Origin: Bacteroidales bacterium
GTDB taxonomy: Bacteria; Bacteroidota; Bacteroidia; Bacteroidales; UBA932
DNA: 5,458 bases
Direction of reading: 5' to 3'
Assembly (NCBI GenBank): GCA_013335275.1
Contig: JAAXVX010000107.1
Coordinates: 1 to 5,458, forward strand
Positions 1 through 5,458 of this stretch are shown piece after piece. The position numbers were made by a program, and so were the translations under genes. Under the pieces are notes generated by a model. It did no database searches, was not told the origin of the DNA, and saw only the letters and a program-made list of their open reading frames with translations. Numbering within the stretch: the stretch's first letter is position 1; each line of letters starts with the position of its first letter.

Positions 1-25
1 AAGTTGCAAAAAAAATGCAAATATT

Positions 26-898
26 TTACAATATATTGAGAGACTGCTCTTTAATCTTCTCTAATTCGTCCTTCATCTTTACAACCCACCGCTGAATTTC
101 GGCGTGATTGGCTTTTGAACCCAATGTATTTATCTCCCGGCCCATCTCCTGAGCTATAAATCCAAGCTTCTTTCCGGGGAATTCTTCCTTATCCAGTGTT
201 TCGGTAAAATACTTGCAATGCTGGTTTAGACGCACCTTCTCTTCGGTAATGTCCAGCTTTTCCAGATAATATATAATCTCCTGTTCAAGGCGGTTTTTGT
301 CAATTTCTCCTTTCAACTCTTCCATGCGCGAGTTAATTCTCTGCCGTACAGATTCTGTTCTCTGGCCTTCGTAACCTTCAACCTGCGAAAGATTTTCAAG
401 AATGAGGGCAACTCTGTTTCGGATTTCTTCGTCAAGTTTCTTTCCCTCTGTTTTGCGGAATTCAATGAGCGATGCAATAGCATCCTGAATGCATTTCTTG
501 AGGGGCTCCCATATATCTGTCTCTTCTGTCTGCTTTTGCGACTCAAGCACATCCGGCATCTTCAGGATAGTGCTAAGAATTGCAGGGTCGTTTATCTTTT
601 GAGGCAGAGAGTTGTTTATTTCCATTATCTGATTGTAGTATGACAGAAACACATCTCTGTTTATTGTGCGGGTGCTGCTGCTCCCCGCATGTTCAACTGT
701 TGCAAAAAGGTCAATGCTTCCTCTCATAAGAGCAGATGAGACAAGCTGACGGACTTCATACTCCCTCTCCCTTGGGATAGCCTGTGTCTTAAGCCCTACA
801 TCGGAACTCTTTCCGTTTACAGACCGAATCTCCACTACTATTTTAATGTCATTGTAAAGGCACTCAGCCTTTCCGTAGCCGGTCATTGATTGAACCAT
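26..898 (-). CDS. yicC: YicC/YloC family endoribonuclease
   Basis: This 290-residue protein matches the YicC family along its whole length (E. coli YicC is about 287 residues). The N-terminal YicC-like domain opens with SMTGYGKAE (residues 4-12) and has the EIRSVN stretch at 23-28. The C-terminal DUF1732 domain carries NRLEQE at 202-207 and the family hallmark at 247-264 (FIAQE, then RE, NTL, SK). The middle (about 130-200) is charged and probably helical. Family members are metal-dependent endoribonucleases; E. coli YicC has been linked to decay of the small RNA RyhB. The substrate here is unknown. The first ATG is preferred over Met5 because E. coli YicC also has a four-residue lead before its SMT motif. 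No Shine-Dalgarno is visible. The gene diverges from glnS and has its own candidate promoter. In many bacteria gmk follows yicC, but only 25 bases remain downstream, so this cannot be tested. Confidence 0.95.
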   Translation of the reverse strand: MVQSMTGYGKAECLYNDIKIVVEIRSVNGKSSDVGLKTQAIPREREYEVRQLVSSALMRGSIDLFATVEHAGSSSTRTINRDVFLSYYNQIMEINNSLPQKINDPAILSTILKMPDVLESQKQTEETDIWEPLKKCIQDAIASLIEFRKTEGKKLDEEIRNRVALILENLSQVEGYEGQRTESVRQRINSRMEELKGEIDKNRLEQEIIYYLEKLDITEEKVRLNQHCKYFTETLDKEEFPGKKLGFIAQEMGREINTLGSKANHAEIQRWVVKMKDELEKIKEQSLNIL

Positions 899-931
899 TT
901 TATTGCAGTTTTTTTGTTAGTTATTCAGTGG

Positions 932-939
932 CAAAGTTA
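932..939 (-). promoter_or_regulatory. Candidate yicC promoter, Bacteroidota -7 element
   Basis: Read on the minus strand this is TAACTTTG, an exact match to the Bacteroidota sigma-ABfr -7 consensus TAnnTTTG, preceded by TA (TATAACTTTGCC in full). It would place transcription start about 27-30 bases before the yicC ATG. I see no good TTG -33 element at the usual spacing, so the call rests on the -7 match and its position. Confidence 0.6.
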
Positions 940-949
940 TACATTTAGA

Positions 950-998
950 TGCAAGTTAATCCATATTTCTATCAAGAAATCGTATATTTGCAAGTTAA
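950..998. repeat. 10-bp direct repeat TGCAAGTTAA in the divergent promoter region
   Basis: TGCAAGTTAA occurs at 950-959 and again at 989-998, a period of 39 bp. The first copy falls in the region where -33 contacts for both divergent promoters are expected. The second starts in the last bases of the glnS -7 element and runs into the likely transcription start. It could be a regulator half-site pair or a chance repeat in A/T-rich DNA; the sequence alone does not decide. Confidence 0.5.
983..990 (+). promoter_or_regulatory. Candidate glnS promoter, Bacteroidota -7 element
   Basis: TATATTTG exactly matches the TAnnTTTG -7 consensus and lies 21 bases before the glnS ATG, implying a very short leader of roughly 12-17 bases. 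That leaves little room for a riboswitch or attenuator. The -33 region is poor: the closest candidate is TTAAT near 956-960, slightly too far upstream. The 3' end of the element overlaps one copy of a 10-bp direct repeat. Confidence 0.6.
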
Positions 999-1011
999 AT
1001 ATTGAATTCAT

Positions 1012-2682
1012 ATGGAAGAGATCAAAATAGAGCCGGCAGAAGAGAAACAACTGAATTTTCTTGAAGAAATTGTAGAGAGAGATCTTGCCGAAGGCAGGCA
1101 TAAATCTATTCTTACCCGTTTTCCTCCGGAACCTAACGGATATTTGCATATAGGTCACGCTAAGAGCATTTGTCTGAATTTTGGGCTTGCAAAGAAATAC
1201 GGCGGAAAGACGAATCTCAGGTTTGACGATACAAATCCTGCAAAAGAAGATGTTGAATATGTAGACTCAATAAAAGAAGATGTAAAATGGCTCGGTTTTG
1301 ACTGGGCAAATGAATTTTATGCATCGGACTATTTTGAGCAGCTCTATATATGGGCACAGGAACTTATTAAAAAAGGCCTTGCATACGTAGATGATCAATC
1401 CCAGGAAGAGATAAGACTAAACAGAGGAAGCGTTACACAGGCCGGGAAACCCAGCCCTTTCAGAAACAGAAGCGCAGAAGAAAATCTTCTTCTTTTCGCA
1501 GGAATGAGGGACGGAAAATATGCCGAAGGTGAGAGGGTGTTAAGAGCCAAAATTGACATGGGCCATTCCAATATGCTCATGCGCGACCCTATTCTGTACC
1601 GTATCATTTATGCACATCATCACAGGACAGGAGACAAGTGGTGCATTTACCCGATGTACGACTATGCACACGGGCAGAGCGACTCTCTTGAAAATATAAC
1701 TCACTCAATTTGTACACTGGAATTTGATGTACACCGTCCGCTTTATGACTGGTTTATTGAGAAACTGGAAATTTTTCAGTCGAGACAATTTGAGTTTGCC
1801 CGCCTCAACCTCACCTACACTGTAATGAGCAAAAGGAAGTTGCTGGAACTTGTAAAAAATAATTTCGTAACCGGTTGGGATGACGCGAGGATGCCCACAA
1901 TTTGCGGCTTGAGAAGAAGAGGATTCACACCCGAAAGCATACGGCTTTTTGCCGATAAGGTGGGTGTTGCAAAACGGGATAATATAATTGACCTTTCTTT
2001 GCTCGAATGGTGCGTAAGGGAAGATTTGAACAAGCGTTCCAACAGATACATGGCCGTTTTAAATCCGGTGAAACTTACAATTTCTAATTTTCCGGAAGGA
2101 GAAACCGAATATTTCAATGCTCCTGTTAATCCGGAAAACCCGGAAGCCGGTTCAAGAAAAATTCCTTTTTCAAAAGATTTGTTAATTGAGAAGGAAGACT
2201 TTATGGAGGAACCTTCAAAAAAATACTTCAGGCTCAAACCGGGTGGAGAGGTTCGCTTAAAATACTCATATATTATTAAATGTGAGGAAATTGTGAAAGA
2301 CAGTAATGGCGAAATAGTTGAAATTATTTGCACTTACGATCCTTCAACTAAACCGGGAGTGGGAGAGTGGCGTTCCGTAAAAGGGACAATTCACTGGGTA
2401 TCTGCCAGTCATTCAAAAGAGACTGAAATAAGGCTTTTTGACAGACTCTTCACCGAACCGGACATGGATTCCATTCCTGAGGACAAGGATTACAAAGATT
2501 TCCTCAATCCAAAATCGCTAGAAACAGTTACTGCTCATGTAGAACCGGATCTGTTTGCAGATAAATCAATTGTTCCTGTCCAGTTTGAAAGGCTTGGCTA
2601 TTTTATTAAGGATTCGGACAGTGCAGGAGACAAGTTTATTTACAACAGGACAGTAGGGTTGAAATCAAACTTTAGCGCTTAG
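1012..2682 (+). CDS. glnS: Glutaminyl-tRNA synthetase (class I)
   Basis: GlnRS charges tRNA-Gln with glutamine using ATP in the cytoplasm. At 556 residues it is almost the same length as the E. coli enzyme (about 554). The class I signature PPEPNGYLHIGH is at residues 38-49 (HIGH 46-49). The second ATP-binding motif is MSKRK at 272-276, the normal GlnRS version of KMSKS. RFDDTNP at 70-76 and MYDY at 215-218 hold D72 and Y216, which correspond to the E. coli residues that recognise glutamine (Asp66 and Tyr211 in crystal numbering). The catalytic part runs to about residue 340 and the two-barrel anticodon-binding part from there to the end, closing with NRTVGL. GWDD and GLRRRG motifs favour GlnRS over the related GluRS. 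The start is the only ATG fitting the family N-terminus. There is no Shine-Dalgarno, only an A/T-rich leader. Its stop lies 4 bp from the convergent MATE gene stop. Confidence 0.98.
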   Translation: MEEIKIEPAEEKQLNFLEEIVERDLAEGRHKSILTRFPPEPNGYLHIGHAKSICLNFGLAKKYGGKTNLRFDDTNPAKEDVEYVDSIKEDVKWLGFDWANEFYASDYFEQLYIWAQELIKKGLAYVDDQSQEEIRLNRGSVTQAGKPSPFRNRSAEENLLLFAGMRDGKYAEGERVLRAKIDMGHSNMLMRDPILYRIIYAHHHRTGDKWCIYPMYDYAHGQSDSLENITHSICTLEFDVHRPLYDWFIEKLEIFQSRQFEFARLNLTYTVMSKRKLLELVKNNFVTGWDDARMPTICGLRRRGFTPESIRLFADKVGVAKRDNIIDLSLLEWCVREDLNKRSNRYMAVLNPVKLTISNFPEGETEYFNAPVNPENPEAGSRKIPFSKDLLIEKEDFMEEPSKKYFRLKPGGEVRLKYSYIIKCEEIVKDSNGEIVEIICTYDPSTKPGVGEWRSVKGTIHWVSASHSKETEIRLFDRLFTEPDMDSIPEDKDYKDFLNPKSLETVTAHVEPDLFADKSIVPVQFERLGYFIKDSDSAGDKFIYNRTVGLKSNFSA

Positions 2683-2705
2683 GCTCTTAATTGAGCATTG
2701 TTTTT
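2683..2705 (+). terminator. Weak candidate terminator after glnS
   Basis: GCTC at 2683-2686 can pair with GAGC at 2693-2696 across a six-base loop, and a run of five T follows at 2701-2705 after the intervening bases ATTG. The four-pair stem is short and the T run is offset, so it is at best a poor intrinsic terminator. It overlaps the glnS stop and the 3' end of the opposing MATE gene. No better structure is visible between these two genes. Confidence 0.22.
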
Positions 2706-4054
2706 ATTCTGTGCTTTTTCCAGAGTCCGGAGTTGTAATATATTATTGCTCCAATACATCCGACGGACCACCCTATAGGAATTGACCACCATATTCCTCT
2801 TTCTCCGAACATATCCGAAAGTAGGTAAGCAAGAGGAATCCGTATTATCCACAGAGATAGCGTTGTAATTAACATTGGTACCAGAGTTGCTCCGGCACCC
2901 CGGGTTACTCCGTTAACTACAAACATTGTGGAAAACACTATATAGAAAGATGTTACGATAAGAAGGTACTCCTTCCCGATCCGGATTATCTCCTCGTGAT
3001 TTGGGGCGTTTGTCTGAACGAAGAGTCCCATGATATTCTCTCCGAAGAAAACGACAACCAGAGTAAGCAGAATACAAATTGCTGTGGAATATTTTAATGT
3101 TTCCCAGAGGCCTTTCCTTATTCTGTCGAACCTGTCTGCCCCGAGGTTTTGCCCTACGAATGAGGATAGCGCAGCTGCAAGGTTCATTGCCGGCATGGAT
3201 ACGAACATATCTACTCTCCCTGCGGCAGTATATGCCGCGAGAACCGAAACTCCATAAGGAGATACAATTGACAGAAGTGCCATACTCCCAATTCCTACAA
3301 GAACCTGCTGAATCCCCGAAGGTAAACCGATTTTAAGGGATATTCGAAAATTTTCCCAGTCAAACTGCCATTTTTTATAGTTGAGATTAAATCTTATCAT
3401 GCTGTCTTCTGCCCGGTTGAGGTAGTACCATAATGCCACCCATCCGGCAAAAGTTGCAATAGCAGTTGCCCAGGCTACACCCGCAACCCCCCATCCGAAG
3501 ACAAGCACAAAAACAAGGTCCAGTACAGTATTTAAAAGAATGGATGCCACTGTAAAGTAGATGGGTGTCTTTGAATTCCCCACACCACGCATGATTGCGG
3601 AAATTCCAAACAGCGAAAACGTAGGAATGGTTGTTGTGAGAATAACGATGTCGAAATACTTTACTGCATCCGGTATTACCTCTTCCGGAATAGACAACAT
3701 CCGGAACATGGGGCGGCTAAGCAAAAAGAACAAAATGCTCATTATTGCCGAACTGATAAGAAGGAATATCTGAAGAGTATCGGAAGTGACCTTTACTTTG
3801 TGATAGTTCTTTGCTCCAAAGTACTGAGAAATAAGAACCGATGCGCCAATAGTCACGCCTCCCACTAAAGAGGAGATTGTAAATAAAATTGGAAAACTTG
3901 CTCCAACAGCTGCAAGTGCAGCTGAACCAACATATTTTCCTACTACGATACTGTCTACTACATTGTAAAACTGCTGAAACACATTTCCAATGAGCATTGG
4001 AACGGCAAACAGCAGTATTTGTCTTCCCTCTGCACCTTTTGTCAGATCCTTCAT
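2687..4054 (-). CDS. MATE family multidrug/cation antiporter
   Basis: This is a 455-residue, very hydrophobic inner-membrane protein with about 12 predicted transmembrane helices (first about 11-33, last about 418-440), the normal size and topology for MATE transporters. Two homologous halves can be seen. PMLIGNVFQQFYN (19-31) is mirrored by GLPSGIQQVLVG (243-254); SQYFGAKN (76-83) by GQNLGADR (301-308); and RGVGNSKTP (156-164) by RGAGATLVP (385-393). Asp34 in the first helix sits where NorM-type proteins keep a conserved acidic residue. MATE proteins export cationic drugs, metabolites or dyes using a Na+ or H+ gradient; substrate and coupling ion cannot be read from the sequence. It is the last gene of a tight minus-strand series, 13 bp after the Msr stop, with no Shine-Dalgarno and no separate promoter seen in the gap. 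The 3' end abuts glnS. Confidence 0.95.
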   Translation of the reverse strand: MKDLTKGAEGRQILLFAVPMLIGNVFQQFYNVVDSIVVGKYVGSAALAAVGASFPILFTISSLVGGVTIGASVLISQYFGAKNYHKVKVTSDTLQIFLLISSAIMSILFFLLSRPMFRMLSIPEEVIPDAVKYFDIVILTTTIPTFSLFGISAIMRGVGNSKTPIYFTVASILLNTVLDLVFVLVFGWGVAGVAWATAIATFAGWVALWYYLNRAEDSMIRFNLNYKKWQFDWENFRISLKIGLPSGIQQVLVGIGSMALLSIVSPYGVSVLAAYTAAGRVDMFVSMPAMNLAAALSSFVGQNLGADRFDRIRKGLWETLKYSTAICILLTLVVVFFGENIMGLFVQTNAPNHEEIIRIGKEYLLIVTSFYIVFSTMFVVNGVTRGAGATLVPMLITTLSLWIIRIPLAYLLSDMFGERGIWWSIPIGWSVGCIGAIIYYNSGLWKKHRIKTMLN

Positions 4055-4067
4055 TTAATAGCTTTTG

Positions 4068-4964
4068 TTAAAATCTTTTTACGTAGGAGTGACAATATGG
4101 TTGGGTGCCCTTCTTTAAATAATAATCCTGGTGATACTTTTCCGCAGGGTAGAATTTCGCAGCTTTTGTAACTTTTGTTGCAACCTTATACCCTTTGGAT
4201 TTGAGCAGGTTAATCAACTTGTCTGCACTGTTCTTTTGTTCCTGGGAAGTGTAAAATATCTCTGACCGGTATTGAGTACCTATGTCGGGCCCCTGACGGT
4301 CTGTTTGTGTGGGGTCGTGAATTTCTAAAAAGTATTTTGCCACCTTTTCATAACTCACCTGATTTGCATCAAATACAACTTCAACAGCTTCGGCATGACC
4401 GGTTTCCCCGCTGCAAACCTCTTCATAGGTAGGATTGCCTGTCTTTCCTCCGGTGTATCCGCTTTCTACCGACAATACGCCCTTAACCTGGCGGAGAAGA
4501 TGTTCTACTCCCCAAAAGCAACCGCCGGCAAATATTGCTGTCTCCCTCTTCTCGGGAACAAACTCAAGAGATACGGAATTGACGCAGTGGCGTGTATTCT
4601 TTTTGGTTAACCGCTCCCCGATAAATATATGGCCCAGATGCCCGCCGCAGTTTGAACAGCTTATTTCTGTCCTTATTCCGTCTGCGTCCCTTTTGTGTGT
4701 AATTGCTCCCGGAATTTCATCGTCAAAGCTTGGCCATCCGCATTCAGATTCAAACTTGTCCGAAGAGTGATAAAGCGCGGCACCGCACTTTCGGCAATGG
4801 TAAGTACCCTTTTCCTTGAATTTATAATATTTACCTGTAAAAGGGGCTTCGGTGCCTTTGCCCTCTATTACCTTCTTTTCAAGGTCGTTTAGCGGTTTTA
4901 TGTTTTGTGCCTGTGTACCGTTCATGTATAATATTGTTACTATGAATATCAGAAAAAATCTCAT
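4068..4964 (-). CDS. msrBA: Exported MsrB-MsrA methionine sulfoxide reductase fusion
   Basis: This 298-residue protein fuses both reductases that convert methionine sulfoxide back to methionine: MsrB for the R form and MsrA for the S form. A Sec-type signal peptide is visible at 1-19 (hydrophobic [10 protein letters not shown], then TQA before the likely cut); there is no lipobox cysteine. The MsrB domain (about 38-138) has two CxxC zinc pairs (C57/C60 and C103/C106), ECGWPSF with the likely resolving C75, and RHCVNS with the catalytic C127. The MsrA domain (about 141-298) has GGCFWG with the catalytic C149, GHAEAV at 189-194, and one C-terminal resolving cysteine, C291; the second E. coli C-terminal cysteine is absent. 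C184 corresponds to a non-catalytic cysteine of E. coli MsrA. The order is B then A, opposite to PilB-type fusions but known in bacteria. Starting at Met14 would destroy the signal peptide, so Met1 is preferred. The start lies 12 bp after the nfo stop. The location outside the cytoplasm is inferred. Confidence 0.95.
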   Translation of the reverse strand: MRFFLIFIVTILYMNGTQAQNIKPLNDLEKKVIEGKGTEAPFTGKYYKFKEKGTYHCRKCGAALYHSSDKFESECGWPSFDDEIPGAITHKRDADGIRTEISCSNCGGHLGHIFIGERLTKKNTRHCVNSVSLEFVPEKRETAIFAGGCFWGVEHLLRQVKGVLSVESGYTGGKTGNPTYEEVCSGETGHAEAVEVVFDANQVSYEKVAKYFLEIHDPTQTDRQGPDIGTQYRSEIFYTSQEQKNSADKLINLLKSKGYKVATKVTKAAKFYPAEKYHQDYYLKKGTQPYCHSYVKRF

Positions 4965-4976
4965 AAATTGAAATTA

Positions 4977-5458
4977 TTACTCATTCTCCCATGCTTTTAG
5001 CTGTAAAATTTCCTCTTTCCAAAGGTCTTCGTTTGGGGTCTCCAGTATTAGGGGAATATTGTCGAAACGGGGATCTTTCATGAGGATTTTGAATGTTTCG
5101 GAGCCAAGAAGGCCGGCTCCGATAGAGTCGTGACGGTCCACCCTGGAATTCAGCCCTTTTTTAGCATCGTTCAGGTGCATTCCTTTAAGATATTTGAACC
5201 CTATGATTTTGTCGAAATGGTCAAAGGCTTCATTAAAACCTTTGACTGCAGACAAATCATAACCGGCAGCAAATGAGTGGCAGGTGTCAATACAAACACC
5301 TACGCGGGACTTGTCCTCTACATGATAAATTATCTCTGCTATTTGCTCAAATGTATGCCCAAGGTTGGTTCCCTGTCCGGCAGTATTTTCAATTACCGCG
5401 GTAACTCCGGATGTCTTCCCAAGGGTGATATTTATTGATTCGGCTATAGTTTTAAGAC
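4977..5458 (-). CDS. nfo: Endonuclease IV, 5' end beyond the window (partial)
   Basis: The reading frame is open to the right edge, giving the last 159 residues; by comparison with E. coli Nfo (285 residues) about 122 N-terminal residues are outside. Endonuclease IV cuts DNA 5' to abasic sites and removes blocked 3' ends in base excision repair, using a three-metal site. Seven of the nine metal ligands of the E. coli enzyme can be found at matching spacing, with no gap needed. Fragment residue E23 (IENTAGQG) equals Glu145; D57 and H60 (CIDTCH) equal Asp179 and His182; H94 (MHLND) equals His216; D107 and H109 (VDRH) equal Asp229 and His231; E139 (LILET) equals Glu261. The His69 and His109 ligands would lie off the window. 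A start at the TTG near 5255 is not real, because homology continues upstream through the metal ligands. It is probably the first visible gene of an nfo-msrBA-MATE unit. Confidence 0.97.
   Translation of the reverse strand, partial: LKTIAESINITLGKTSGVTAVIENTAGQGTNLGHTFEQIAEIIYHVEDKSRVGVCIDTCHSFAAGYDLSAVKGFNEAFDHFDKIIGFKYLKGMHLNDAKKGLNSRVDRHDSIGAGLLGSETFKILMKDPRFDNIPLILETPNEDLWKEEILQLKAWENE

Noticed and set aside
4..20. Inverted repeat TTGCA/TGCAA around a run of A just downstream of yicC, considered as a terminator.
   Set aside because: The stem is only 5 bp and A/T-rich. On the yicC strand the T run falls in the loop rather than after the stem, so it does not look like an intrinsic terminator. 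The sequence beyond it is outside the window.
884..888. Alternative yicC start at Met5 (the MTGYG methionine).
   Set aside because: E. coli YicC has the same four-residue lead before its SMT motif, which supports the upstream ATG. The difference is only four residues and has no functional consequence visible here.
1825..1839. Apparent loss of the KMSKS motif in the tRNA synthetase.
   Set aside because: GlnRS enzymes normally have VMSKRK here, so the MSKRK at residues 272-276 is the expected active form.
1815..2333. A 172-codon open frame on the minus strand inside glnS.
   Set aside because: It lies wholly antisense to well-conserved GlnRS sequence, its translation is serine/leucine-rich without any recognisable motif, and no promoter-like element precedes it. 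It is a shadow of the glnS reading frame.
4977..5255. A short nfo-like gene starting at the TTG at 5255.
   Set aside because: The same frame stays open to the window edge and encodes more endonuclease IV sequence, including three metal ligands (E23, D57 and H60 of the fragment). The gene is cut by the edge, not short.
1..5458. Searched by eye for tRNA genes, CRISPR repeats, insertion-sequence ends, phage or toxin-antitoxin genes.
   Set aside because: Nothing was found. Almost the whole window is covered by five conserved genes, and the only sizeable spacer is the 113-bp divergent region.

Overview
The window looks like an ordinary chromosomal housekeeping segment from a member of the Bacteroidota, most likely Bacteroidales. 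Three things point there: two promoter-like -7 elements matching TAnnTTTG, none of the starts inside the window preceded by a recognisable Shine-Dalgarno sequence (upstream bases are A/T-rich), and the families present (bacterial-type GlnRS, MsrB-MsrA fusion, YicC). This placement is inference; there is no rRNA or other marker in the window.

Layout from left to right. Positions 26-898 (minus) hold yicC, an endoribonuclease-family gene. It is separated by a 113-bp divergent intergenic region from glnS (1012-2682, plus), the glutaminyl-tRNA synthetase. The divergent region carries one candidate promoter for each gene and a 10-bp direct repeat. glnS converges, with a gap of only 4 bp, on a minus-strand gene series that enters from beyond the right edge: nfo (endonuclease IV, 5' end missing, 4977-5458), a signal-peptide-bearing MsrB-MsrA methionine sulfoxide reductase fusion (4068-4964), and a 12-TM MATE-family transporter (2687-4054). 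Gaps in that series are 12 and 13 bp, so it reads as one transcription unit.

Functionally, the left part is core information processing (tRNA charging, RNA turnover). The right part can be read as a damage-repair and efflux unit: nfo acts on oxidised or abasic DNA in the cytoplasm, MsrBA repairs oxidised methionines, probably outside the cytoplasm, and the MATE protein exports small compounds through the inner membrane. All five proteins look intact (apart from the edge truncation of nfo) and belong to known families. I found no mobile element, RNA gene, CRISPR array or unfamiliar gene, and nothing I would call an undescribed system. The points most worth a second look are the arrangement of the divergent promoter region, the exported B/A-order Msr fusion with no visible reductant partner, and the near-abutting convergent 3' ends.
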